From: Campylorhamphus procurvoides
Lineage: Eukaryota > Chordata > Aves > Passeriformes > Dendrocolaptidae
Assembly: GCA_013396655.1 (NCBI GenBank)
Contig: WBMV01002863.1
Location: forward strand, 1 to 64,000
Reading direction: 5' to 3'
DNA: 64,000 nt
A program made the translations under genes and the position numbers. Under the pieces are notes generated by a model. The model was not told the DNA's origin. It ran no database searches and saw nothing but the letters and a program-made list of their open reading frames with translations. Each line of letters begins with the position of its first letter. Positions within the stretch are counted from its first letter, which is position 1. This document shows, piece by piece, positions 47,201 through 58,678 of this stretch.

Positions 47201-50200
47201 CTATTTTCTGCCAAAGGCAATGAAGGAGGAGCAGGAGGATTGATGGCTCTGCACAGCAAAGCCTCTCCTTGACACTTGTCAGCATCCCTTCACCTCCCAC
47301 CACCACCCCTTCCATCCCTGCGCCAGTTCCCTGCCTCTCTCTGCATCAGAATTCCCTTGAAACACCAGGAGATGTTCCCCAGAGTCACTGTCACCTCCAG
47401 AGGGGTGGCATTTGGGGAGGCAGTTTGGTCAGCTGTGCTCACAGTGAGGAAATCCATGGAAAAGCAGCACCTCTGCACCCAGGAATGTACAGTGGGCAAA
47501 GATGTGCCACAAAAAGGGCTCATTCATCACAGCCTCCCAAAGGGCATACTGCAGTGAGTTTCAGAGATATAATGTGCCTCTAATATAACAAATTCAGGCT
47601 GTCATCCTCCTTTGATTCGAGCATTAACTCCAAGAATATATAATCAATTACCCCCTCAATTTTTGAAGAAACCTGGGATTTCTCTCCGTGTGGCAGGAGG
47701 TGACTGCAGCGCCTCAAACTCCTTTTGCATCAGCTGCTTGGAGTTCTGCTTTTCCCTGGCAAATGCTGACTTGTTGGAGGCATCTTTTATTTTAGGAACT
47801 CGAAGCATGTCTCAGACATTAATTCAGGAGGGCTGGCACCAGCTTTCCCTTGGAGGAAAGGCCCTCTTTGAGGGGAGCCACAGACACATGAAGTGCTTTG
47901 CTCGGGGCCAGGAGTGAGTCACTGGGAGAGCCATCACTCCCAGTATATCTCACGCTGCTGCCACCTCAGCCCTCAGAACTAAAGGGAATAATTAATGGGA
48001 GGCTCAGGATTTATATCAGAATCCAAGGAGTTCCTGCTCTGAGCCCATTAGAATGTATAATATTCCTACAGGGTTATTGTCCACTGCCCATTCTCGTGGC
48101 TGCTTTTTTCTTTTGGGAAAGTCTCCAAAGACTTCCACAAATATATTCTTTATAATGCTGAAATAACTCCAGATTAAAAGACACTGGTGCTGAATCAGTC
48201 CAAAACCAAACCAAATGCCACGAAAAGTCCACGAAGCCCAAACCTTCAGGGCTGCCACAGTTCAGTCCCTGCCACACTCACCACTCCACATCCCTAAAAA
48301 CTGAAATTACTCACCAATGTCAACAAGAGTCATGACTTTTCCGGGGCCTTCACCACGCTGGGATTGGTTTTTCATTCCCCTAAATGAAAATTTGAAATGT
48401 ACAGCTGTCATTTGCAGGAGTTGTTTATGGATCATTTACTAATCCTGTATGTTCTCCTCTACTCTCAGCTATAAAAAGCAAATTGTTGGTTGTGATTCAT
48501 TGGTCAGCCCAATGCAAATGCTGCCCTTTAAATATGGTGTGATTAATTTAATAGTTCTCTTTGGAAATAAACAAATATTCAATTCCAGAGGATTTTCCCA
48601 TTGTTTTTATAACACTTACAGCAATATATAAACAAGTCAGGAGTATCTCAGAAACATTTTCAGTAGTGTTTTCTATATGTCACTATTAAAAATTATCCTA
48701 ATGTTTGCTCAATCACAATAACATGAAATATTTCAACAGGAACAACACTAAGATGTTTGTCTGGTACTTTCCCAGCCTCTGGATGTTATGGCTTCCAAGG
48801 GTTTTTAAATTATTTTAGAAAGGGTAGGGTAAAATATGGAAATAACTCCAAGGCACATAAAGCAGCTCAGTTAATTTTCATGAGTTGCCGAATGGGAGGA
48901 TTTTGAATAGAATTTGGATGTAGAGGGGGGAAAAAAGGAGGCAGCATTGCCCAAATCCATCAATCTTCACCCAGGACAAAACCACTCCATTGCACCGTCT
49001 CATATCCATCATCTACTTGGGCACAAGCAACTCATCACTCTCTTTGTTCAGTGAGAGGCACAGAACAATCCCTCGAGTCCTGAGCACACTTTCAGGACAC
49101 TCTGGGATGTCCCCAGGGCTAAGGTGGTGATTTGGTACGTGGAGAAGCACTGTTGGAGGCACTTGGGATGCACAGCTCTGCACTTTGGCTGCCAGCAGGG
49201 AGCAGGACATCCCTCCTCCTCCCACTGGGGTTCTCCTGGCACGCTGGGGGAATGTCCCAGAGTGCTGGTGCTGCAGGTGCCCGATGTGACAACATTCCTG
49301 TCCTCACAACCCACCTGCAACTTCGTTTTGGGGTTGAGAATGGGCTATAATTTTCCAAAGGTGGCTCCACCAACCCCAAGTCTACTTCTAAAACCCGACT
49401 GGAGGTGACCAACCCCACCTATCCCTGCAAACCACTTTGAACAGTCACTTCACTTGGACAGGGCAGGGCTGGCTGAGGTTGCAGCCATTCCATCAGCAGC
49501 CCCAAGTGCCACAGCTGCTCTTGGATGCCAGACCTGCAGAAGACACCAGAGACACCTCAATAAAGTCACAGCAGACATCAGCCACCTCCTTTGTGCCGAG
49601 ACCCCAGTGTTGTGGGTGACCTCCTGCCCTGATGGACACAACCTCAGTCCTTCACCAGGAAAAACACCAGGAAGAGCCCCAGAAGGGCTGGAGGTGGTGG
49701 GTCTACCTCTGCAAGTGAAGGAATCACTGCAGGAAGACTCAGCCTGGCAACATGCCATGAGCCCACAGTGCCAGCTGTGGACAGAAGCCCAAGGAGAGGC
49801 CAAACAACACATTCCCATTCCAGGAAGCTCAGGGAGAACACATCAATCTTTAATGATGAAGCCCAGGGTAACATCCTCTTTGATTTATCAGCTCAGGCTG
49901 TTGCTTTTCATTTAAAAGGAGTTCAATTTAATCTTTTGAAGTGCAGGGAAAGGTACAGCAGCAGCCTACAAAAAAATCTGTGGGGTTTGACACCTGGGCA
50001 CATGACACAATGCAAAGAAACGTGACTGCCTTTAGGAACATCTCCTTTAGGAATGTCTGAGGAAGGAAGGACAGAGAAGAAAACTGCTGAGGCCCTGAAC
50101 TTGTCTCAGTGCTGGAGGTCAATGTTCTCAACATTGTCACATTCATGCAAGCCCAGACTGAGTGTCCTCCTGTCCCTGGTGACCACAACATATGGCTTTG

Positions 50201-50350
50201 CTCAAGGAAGTCCCACCGCCTGAAAATGAGGGTTCATTAATATTTCAGATCACATTTAAACTCCAGTCCTTCAAGAGGGTTTCCACTCACTTCTCTCCAT
50301 ATACACAGAAAACCACCACTGAACTGCTTTCTTACCCAGGCACGTGTGGA
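44298..50350. other. Unique non-coding sequence
   Basis: This is a long stretch without recognised transposons or genes. GC-richer segments at 46900-47550 and 49050-49850 have many open frames on both strands, up to 153 codons, as expected where stops are scarce. None resembles a known family. AT-rich parts near 46150-46260 and 48440-48800 hold no distinct feature. Confidence 0.4.
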
Positions 50351-50850
50351 AATCACAGAATGTGCTGAGCTGGGAGTGATCCCCAAGGACCAGCCAGTCC
50401 AACCCTCAGCCCTACCCAGGACCATCCCCAAGAGTCACTCCCTGTGCCCCAGAGCATCATCCAAACCCTCCTGGAGCTCTGGCAGCCTTGGGGCTGTGCC
50501 CACTGCCCTGGGGAGCCTGGGCAGTGCCCACCACCCATGGGTCTTCACCCATGGGAGAAGAGCCTTTCCATGAGATCCCACCTCACCCTGCCCTGACACA
50601 GCCCCAGCCATTCCCTGGGTGACCCCAGAGCAGATCTCAGTGCCTGCCCCTCCTGGGGAAGTTGTCCCTGCAATGAGGTCTCCCCTCAATCTCCTCTTCT
50701 CCAGCTGGACACACCAAATGCCCTCAGTGTCCTCACACACTTCCCTTTAAAGTTCTTCCCCATCTCCATTGCCCTCCTCTGGACACTCTCCAATGGCTCC
50801 ATGTATTTCTTATAAATGTGCCCAGCTGTGCTCTGCAGCTGCAAACATCT
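50351..50850 (-). mobile_element. CR1 LINE fragment, long, young subfamily
   Basis: The plus strand runs in reverse-complement order from the 3' tip ('aatcacagaatgtgctgagc') through 'catcatccaaaccctcctgg', 'cactgccctggggagcctgg', 'ctgcaatgaggtctcccctc' and 'ctccagctggacacaccaaa' to 'gccctcctctggacactctc'. About 95 consecutive bases (to 50536) are identical to the copy at 60329, pointing to one recently active source. Its 5' end faces the plus-oriented CR1 that starts at 51001. Confidence 0.96.
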
Positions 50851-51000
50851 GTCTTGATCTCCTCCACCCACCACCTGGTCCATCTCTGACCGCACATTCT
50901 GCAGTTCGGACCTACAAGCAGCTCACTGTGCTGGGGTGTCTCAGTGGGAATGCTGGACGATGCTCAGAAAGGTTTTGTGAAGGAAATCCATTCCCATTTG

Positions 51001-51250
51001 ACAGGACAAGAGGAAACGGCCTCAGGCCTCAGGGGAGGGACAGGTGGGACAGCAGGAGGAATTTCTCCATGGAAAGGGTGGTCAGGCCTTGGCAGGGGCT
51101 GCCCAGGGAGGGTTGGAGTGCCCAGCCCTGGAGGTGCCCAAGGCAGGACTGGCTGTGACACTCAGAGCTCTGGGCTGGGGGACAAGGTGGGCATCAGGCA
51201 CAGGGTGGACTCCAGGGGCTGGGAGGGCTTTCCCAACGCTAATGATGCAG
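51001..51250 (+). mobile_element. CR1 LINE fragment, 3' end of a second subfamily
   Basis: 'aggacaagaggaaacggcct', 'gaatttctccatggaaaggg', 'tggtcaggccttggcagggg', 'ctgcccagggagggttggag' and 'gagggctttcccaacgctaa' follow the sense order of CR1. It lies about 150 bases from a minus-oriented CR1, with the two 5' ends facing each other. Confidence 0.9.
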
Positions 51251-52971
51251 TTACAAATTAAAACAGCTAAATTCTCTAATGTGAATTATTTGCCTTTACC
51301 CATCACCTGAACCCAGTTCCATCCTCCTTCCACCACTTTTAGCAGCACTATAAGACAGCAGAGGAATAAAACACATGAGGAGACACAGGATCAGGTCTGA
51401 AAATTGTCCCCTGCAATTATAGACGTTGCCCTTTCCCCCAAATTTAAAATTTCACAGCATTCTCTGAAGATCTGAGCAAGAAATGGGCCTTTTTATAGGA
51501 TCAATTCATACAGCACAAGCTAGAAATATGTATCTGTACTATGCCCATCCCTTCGAGCAGGCAGTTTTCCAAAAAACCTTTGCCATGAATTTCAACTAAT
51601 TAAGTCATTTCCAAGGTACAATATTGCCTGGAAGAAGTTAATGAAATGAGTATATGATCCTTTAGCTAAACTCCATAGTTTAGGAAAGAATTTTAACCTG
51701 TCATCAGGTCAGTCTGAAATTATTCATGTTTAAGGCTAAAATTATTCTGAACTAGCCTTGAGTGAATAATACAGTTGATAAAGGTTTTCGTGTATCCTTT
51801 TGGGCATAAGAAGGAAATCCTCGAAAAACCGCTGTGGAATTTTTAGTTTCAGTTTTTTTGTGATGGCATTTCCTGGGGGAAAGGCAAAGCACACAGACCC
51901 TGCCTTTGATCTGCTGCATTCCCTATAGAAATATGCCATTAAGCAGCCACAGAAAGGACTCTCTTTTGCATCCCCAGGGATTTATTCCATGCATGTCTCT
52001 CAGATGTACATCTGGACACCACATATGATGCAGCAAAGTCAATTTGATCAGCTCAACTCATCATTCCACAATTGTGATTCACTTCGCAAGGTCCTTTGCC
52101 CTCAACAGTCCCATTTTCATCTGAACTGTTTCTTCTAATCCCCAGCTTTGTGCTTCCAGCAGCTGCATAAGAACAAAGCCCTGCTCAAGAAACATTTCCT
52201 TGCAGGACATGTAATTATTAAATTGGATTCTAATTACAGATCATAAATTACAGACACTTCTTTAGAGAGAAAATACCCAGAATGCTATAGAGAAACTCGA
52301 TGCCTATTTCTGAAGTTAATCTAAGAGCATTTTGGGGTTTTTAAAAATAAAATAAAATAAAGAGGAGCCATTTTGGGATGAAATCATGACTCCTGTATGA
52401 ATCGCATGTGACTATTTTTAAGCTGCTGTTAGGCATTAATGTGTACAAATAATGTACTTCCCATTAAAACCTATAGAAACATATGTCACTTGTGTGTGGC
52501 ACCAGCAACAAGAGGAGCTGTGCAGTTAGCATTTCCTGTGGAAGGGAAGTGAAAGGTGCCCCTGGGTATGTTCTTTCTAGAGAAAGGCAGACATCAGGAG
52601 GCAGCCAAAGCCCTCCAGGAAAGCCTCAGCTCTAACATAAGCACTCAAACCCAAAAAACTCAACCCAAAAAGCAACTCCGAACCAAGGGAAGATTAAAGA
52701 GATTAAAGCAACCAGCAGATCTTGGTGCTCGCTCCAGCTGAACCCACGGCACGCTGGCAGTGCCCTGGCAGCTGCCAAGCACCCTGCCCTGGGGAGCAGG
52801 CACAGGCAGGCAAAGCCACGGCATGAGGTGCTTGGCCAAAATAAAGAGTGATGGCTCAGGGCAAGAGGGCACAAGGAATGGGGCCTCTGGAAACCTGAGC
52901 TTTGGCTCCAGATCCCTTGGGAAGGAGCTCAGGGCTCACCTGGGCAGATTGTGCCAAAGGCATGAACAGGT
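51251..52971. other. Unique non-coding sequence with an AAAAT microsatellite
   Basis: No gene is recognised. A (AAAAT)n run lies at about 52343-52361. The stretch 51480-51960 is AT-rich with conserved-element-like texture. A minus-strand 65-codon frame there (51742-51939) has no known relatives. Confidence 0.4.
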
Positions 52972-53156
52972 GGGCACCCAGGAACCCACACCCATCATGG
53001 GCACTCATAAACCCACGCCCACAGTGGGTACCCATAAATCCACACCCACAGTGGTCATCCATAAACCTACACCCATGGTGGGCACCCACAAACCCACACC
53101 TACAGTGGGCACAACAAACCCACACCCACAGTGGGTACCCATAAACCCACACCAAG
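52972..53156. repeat. 27-base minisatellite, about 7 copies
   Basis: The unit reads roughly 'gggtacccataaacccacac' plus 'ccacagt', 27 bases long and slightly diverged between copies, with one 26-base unit near the end. Because 27 is divisible by three, the repeat stays open in a plus-strand frame and creates the longest ORF of the window (52760-53395, 211 codons) with a nine-residue repeat like GTHKPTPTV. The minus-strand frames over it are open too. This points to a repeat-driven ORF, not a selected protein. Confidence 0.95.
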
Positions 53157-53956
53157 ATGGCTTGGATGGACCAGCCAAGGAACGGTCCATCCTGAGTGAT
53201 CCCACCAAAGGCAGAGCACCCAAAGCATGGCTGGTCCAGCCAAGAGCAACCTCAATGGGACCTTCACCCACTCATCAGGCTTTGGCTGGGAGGTCTGGAG
53301 AAGGCAATGGGGTCAGAGCTGGCTCCAGCAGACCCCTCCCAGCATCCCGGACTCCTACCATGGAACTGTGTGAGGAGAGCCAGCATTGCAGTTAATAAGA
53401 TTTTGCTGCCATCTTCTGATGAAAACCCACCACGTGGGCAGGACTGAAGCTGCAGGCTTTGGGCAGCACCGTGTCCCCTTGGCCAGGAATGGTCCCATGG
53501 GAAAACAGGTTCCTTTGGCTCCCAGCAGCCCACTGGATAAATTATTGGAATCACTGCTCCAATTCCCTGCCCCAGAGTTCAAACTCCCCAGGCAGAAACC
53601 AGCCCTGTGTGTGCCATGGCACATCCATCAGGACTCAGAGGTGAAACCCCATCATATTGTGCTTAATAACAAATATTTTAATGGTCAGAATTCCTCCACG
53701 CTCCAATTTCCCAAAATCACCGCTGACCCTGAAGTGATAACTTCAAATCTGAGCCATGAGAGTTAATGAGTTTTCCTCAAATTTGTGTTTGTTCTTCTCT
53801 GAAAATGGGTTAAATATTTCAGTGGCTCATTTAATGGAACATTTTCCCACTGGTAATTCTTGGGGGAGAAAAAGGGAACTTTATATAACATGCAGAAAAA
53901 TCAACCTAGCATTAAAGAAAAGCAGGGCAAAAAGGGGGTAATGATGAACAACCTAC
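53157..53956. other. Unique non-coding sequence
   Basis: Moderately GC-rich sequence follows the minisatellite to about 53640, then AT-rich sequence. Open frames on both strands have no family resemblance. On the minus strand this stretch would be the intron following the candidate exon. Confidence 0.4.
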
Positions 53957-54178
53957 CTTTCCTAAAATTGCAGTGATTCTACCACAATAAATGAGCACAA
54001 GAGACAAAATAAACAGCAGCCAGAGGCTAAGGCAGAACTTTTCAGGGTCAGTGAGGGCTGCAGAGAGCTTTGAGTGTGCTGTGCCATTATCCCCTCGTAG
54101 GGCAGATCCCACATTCCAGGCAGCAATGAAGGGAATTATGGTTAGAAAGAACATTGAGTCCATGGCATGTTCAAAAAT
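53957..54178 (-). CDS. Candidate internal exon of an unidentified multi-pass membrane protein
   Basis: On the minus strand a good acceptor (pyrimidine-rich 'ccacttttctacag') precedes 54178 and a good donor ('ggaaag' then 'gtaggt') follows 53957. The 222 bases between are open in one frame only; the other two stop within 12 codons, so both exon ends would be phase 0. The 74 encoded residues begin IFEHAMDSMFF. Residues 9-23 are hydrophobic (MFFLTIIPFIAAWNV), an NGT glycosylation-type motif lies at 31-33, and residues 48-66 form a strongly hydrophobic 19-residue segment (FCLSLWLLFILSLVLIYCG) followed by R67. That fits two membrane spans with a short loop between them. I cannot name the family. 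No flanking exon is certain, so it could also be a chance open segment or a dead exon. Confidence 0.45.
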
Positions 54179-55820
54179 CTGTAGAAAAGTGGCAGGTTTG
54201 GGGAGAAATCATCTTGGTGACTCCCAGGAATGTGTGTATTTGTCCACACCATATTTCAGAGGGATCTAAAATGCTTTGTCTCGTTATCTGCCCATATTTC
54301 CTGTCTTTATTTCCCTGTTATCCCAAGAATATCCCAAAATCCCCGTTCTCAGAGTCATCTCAGGCAACACAAACACACCTGGTTTGGTGCACCTACTGCA
54401 CATTATGCTGAAGGCCTGAGCACAAAAGTAACTTTTTCCATATTTTAAAAAAAAAATAATTATTAATTTGTAGGAAATTAATGGTCTTTTAATAGCATAG
54501 TTAATGACTGACATTTTTTCCTATTCCTGAAATGTCATTAATGCTTCTCAACAACGAGCCAAGACAAATGGTAGGAGACACGATTAGATGGCTTGTCCAG
54601 AGTGTTGTGAGGATAATGATGAATAGATATTCTCAAGTGTGTAAAAATACAAAATCTCTTAGTCCCTACTGGTTAGTCCTTAACTATAAGGAGAAAGCAA
54701 ACTCCTAATGGATTTTGACAGCTAATGAAGTTGCAGACATGAGGACAAAATCGTGTGCTGTTTGCCTTTGATGTATTGCTTCTTGAGGTGGCACCACAGC
54801 CCAGTTCTGCTGGTGAAGTTCCTCCCTGATAAATCACGTTGTCGTGACATTCAAACGAAGGCAAAAAGAAGAGGCTTAAAATTAAGAAGTCTTTATGAAT
54901 ATTTGGTTGTAGCGGATAAATGGATATATATCAGCGCAGCTAAAATCAATAACTCCATTAAAATGGAAAAGTGAGGGCTTATTTTCTCCTTCACCCGGCA
55001 TTCAGTGGGCTGGAGGTTACTTCTGAAAATATATACATGCAAGAAGTTGAAAAGAATTAGAATTCTATTAGAATTGAGGCACTAAAACTGCAATTATTTG
55101 GGTTTAGGATGCTTTTCCTGAGCACTGCAGCTTAGCTCCTAGAATCTCAACAATCCAGCTGAAAGAGGGCTGCTGCTCTGCTGTCTAATGTTAAATCAAT
55201 TCACAAAAATGGGTTTGAGAATGAAACAAACTCCACAACAGAGCCAGCCTGCAAGAACCAGAGCTGCAAAGTGTGGGCGGCATCTAAAATCAGTGGGATG
55301 CAGCTTGGAACTGTGCCCAGCCCAGCTCCCCACCCCACAGATTGCTCCCAAACCATCTATAGTCACAGGAGTGACACATCCTTTCTATCTTCATGCCCTT
55401 GTGAGAGGTTTGTATGAGGCTCTCTGCTTAACTGTGGCTTCATGGGATGTGTAAACCTTCATCCCAAGCTGCCCCATCCTCCTCCTCCCTTTCCCTGGGG
55501 ACAAATCTGCTCATGACCTACAGGTCAGTGTTGTAGGGGCAGCTCAATCACAGCAAAGGATGGGCTGGTGGGGACAAAGCCCACCCTACACTGGCTATCC
55601 TGGGGAAGTTCCAGGGAAACAGCCCTTTATTTTGGGAGGTTATAGCTCTGGCTGCCAGAGGGCTCCTTGTTCTCTCTGTCTCCACACCACTTCTCCCATC
55701 TCCAAATCTTTGCCCACTTCCAGCTGGAATTTCCCAGCAGCTCCCTCACATTTCCTACAACTCCAAGGGCATGGAGCAATAGAACAAAATGGAATGGCTT
55801 TAAATGGACACAGAGCAAGG
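54179..55820. other. Unique sequence, possible conserved non-coding block at 54690-54990
   Basis: No further exon was found next to the candidate exon. The 54690-54990 block keeps several CpGs ('cacgttgtcgtgac', 'gtagcgg', 'cagcgcagc') in AT-rich sequence and has little low complexity, so it could be a conserved element. GC-richer sequence at 55240-55560 has random open frames. Confidence 0.35.
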
Positions 55821-55885
55821 TTGGATGGGATGGTGGGATGAAATTCATCCCTGTGAGGGTGGGGAGGGCCTGGCAGAAGTTGGAG
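55821..55885 (+). mobile_element. CR1 LINE remnant
   Basis: 'ttggatgggatggtgggatg', 'aaattcatccctgtgagggt' and 'ggggagggcctggcagaag' match, with decay, the CR1 segment around 'attgggaagaaattcttccc' and 'agggtggggaggccctggca'. About 65 bases, no 3' tip. Confidence 0.6.
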
Positions 55886-58606
55886 CCAGCAAAGGGCACA
55901 CCTGAGAGCGTCATCCAACTGCTCCTGCCATGACCAAATAGCCAGAAATGGGGCTTACATTTATTTCTTCATCCATCCCACAGCTTAGAGTCCTGTCACA
56001 GCCAATCCAGAAATAAATTCCACTTTAAAACCAAAGGCAGCCCATTGGTTTCCATCAAGACACAGAGGTGTTGAATCCAAGGATTTGGCCCTCAGAAATG
56101 TTAAAGCCCAGGACAGGTGGGGTGTCTCAGAGAACACCACACGCAGCAGGAACAAGAGCTCGGTCTGATGCTTTGAGATGCTCAGTCACACAAATAATCA
56201 GAGTTAGGGGGCAGTGCAAGGATGGGACAACTGCTTTGAACCACCCCAGACCTGCTGTGGAAGTTCTTCATGTTACTGATAAACACTCTCAGCAACATGT
56301 TCCTTCATTTGATAAATTCTCTGAGCAACAACTTTCCCAATTTTTCCTGCAATTGAGAGTGTGTTATTCCTATTTTAATTTTGGATAATGAAAAGAAGAT
56401 TCCTTCTGATATTATTTAGGTGATTCCCAGATTAACCCAGGCTCAGAGATGCCTGCTGGACTTTAGGTATGAAGTTGCCAGCCCCATCCAGTTGTGCCAC
56501 CAGTGAAAATATGAAAGGGAAAGTTCAGCCACTGCCGATACGAATTAAAATGGTTTCCTCCGTTTGAAAGGATGTGGAATTTTATACAAGATTGGATTTG
56601 ACACTGTATCACTAAAGTGAATATAATTCACTGTGATCTTATTGCCATTTAAAGCCAATGGGCCATTCATGTGTAAATGCACAGTTAAAGGGGAAAAAAG
56701 TACAGCAAAGACAGACCATAATGTCATCTGTATCTAAGCAATCACTCTCATTGTGTTCCTGGCATAAAAGGACAAGTAAATATTAAACATAAAAAGGATT
56801 ATGGTTTTATAGCCATTCAGGAATGTCCGTTTTATTGCAAAATACTTTCACTCACTATTTTTCTGTCTATCAATCCATATCACACAGACCACGTGAACAG
56901 ATTACAAAGGCAAACCCTTAACACTGACTCACACCTGCCCTGCAGACAGAAATTAAACACCTCTGTAAGGAAACGTTTTAAATAATGTCACACATCTGAT
57001 ACCAAAAGATGCCAGACCAATGGGAGCCTGAGCACCACTGAACCCTGAAGTGAAACAGCATCAGCAGCTGTGGGTTCCAGCAGCCTTCCAAACACAGGAG
57101 CATGGAAAAGGGTGGAAAGAAATTTCCTCATGTATTTATTCAGCCAGAACCCAAAGCGAGGGTTAACTGAGTCCTACAACACCAAGGCAATGAGAAGAGA
57201 CTGATAGAGAGAGGGGATTTAAAATAGGATGTGGAAAAACGCAGGGCAGCCTTCCAATGGTATCAGCACCACGGACAGGGCACAAATCAGGAGCGTGGGG
57301 AGAGCATCGTGCCCAGAGACAAAAGCAGAAGCCCCACATGGCATAATCCTGGTGTATTAGACACTGACTCGTTTATATATCCATGTCCAAAGGTATTTAG
57401 ATCCTCCAATTCCAGCGTGAGGAACCCTGAGGTTCTTCCTGCAATACAAAACCTTCCCCAGTGTTGCCTTGGTTTAAAAAGAAGAAAAGGAAAGAAAGTA
57501 ACCCAGCCAAGGAATCGCTAAAATGGGCTGTAAATAATCTTTCCCTTGCTTCAGTGGGCTTTAGATGAGGTTCCAAGAGCTTTATCCTCCAAATCGTTTC
57601 CAAATCCTTTCCAAACTGGGAAAGCTCATGAAAGGGCTGGGTGGGCTTTTCCACAGCACTTATTTCTGGGAAGTAAGAAACAGTCTGAACTAAGGTAGGG
57701 CTGTTTATAATCACTACTTCCCTGTCACCATTTATAATGGAGATATTATTTGCTAGAAAAGACTGCACTCTCTAAAATGTGCAAAATGGGTGAATTCACT
57801 GCTAGTGGTTTTTGTCCCTCTATACCCAGGCAGGGCTATGATTGCTGCTCGCTTTGTACAGTTGTAGATGATTACAAGAGTCATTAAGCAGCATAAAATC
57901 ATGCACACTGGCTAATTAATGCGGAATTGATTCTCGTTTGGGTTTCATTTTTTATCCCTGTTGAACTCCACTGAAATCAATAAAGGCAAGACTGGTAAAG
58001 ACTGGAGTAAAACTGATGTAAGTGAAGGTTTAATGAGGAATAAAACTCCCAGAGACAGAAACTCAGAGTTCCTGCTGCATCCGTGTGTTTGTTGTAATTG
58101 TACAAGATCAGGATCATTCAGGAAATTTTCCTCAATATTTGTATTCAAATGAGGCATCAAAAATTGTTGAGGTTCAGTAGAAGAGTAAGAAAAGTATCCA
58201 GAGTGATGGGAAAGAGAATGAAATCCCCAAATAGTCCAAGAAACTCCTGAGGTGTCTATTCTTTACTCCCACCACAAAACCTCTCCAGATTTACACAGAA
58301 TCTCCCTAAATTTTCCTCTACTTGCTTAGAGTTGGTGTCTCCCTCTCCTTCCATTACCTGCCTTCAGCATTCAAAGGAACAGGACTCCTGTCCTGACAGA
58401 TCTCAAGGAAGAATTCGGAAGCTGCAACCCAATTTAAAAAGAAAAAAAAGAAACTAAAAAATTAAAAACTTCATGTCTGTATCTCGATATTAAAACTTTC
58501 CTCCGTCCCACACCCTTCCAGGCTCTCTCCCAACCCAGTGTTTCCCAAACTCAGTGTAACTGGGTTGTTTCCCAGCTGTCCCAAGAGTGCTGGGCCACGT
58601 GAGGCT
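55886..58606. other. Unique non-coding sequence
   Basis: No gene or transposon is recognised. A CACGTG E-box occurs near 56891. Open frames are short and random. The minus-strand 123-codon frame at 57397-57768 has no known relatives. Confidence 0.4.
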
Positions 58607-58678
58607 GAGCTGTCGTGTCCCATTGTGTGATACAACCTAACACACTCTGATGGGCAAACCTGACACGACACCACAGCT
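58607..58678. repeat. Imperfect nested inverted repeat (potential hairpin)
   Basis: Outer arms TGTCGTGTC (58611-58619) and GACACGACA (58662-58670) are perfect reverse complements. Inside them CCAT pairs with ATGG and GTGTG with CACAC around an 11-base loop. Outside, GAGCT and AGCTC can extend the stem after a short bulge. The arms keep their CpGs. This nested order is unlikely to be random slippage; whether DNA or RNA folds this way is inference. Confidence 0.6.

Noticed and set aside
52760..53395. 211-codon plus-strand ORF as a protein gene
   Set aside because: It stays open because of a 27-base minisatellite, the antisense frames are open too, and no splice or family evidence supports it.
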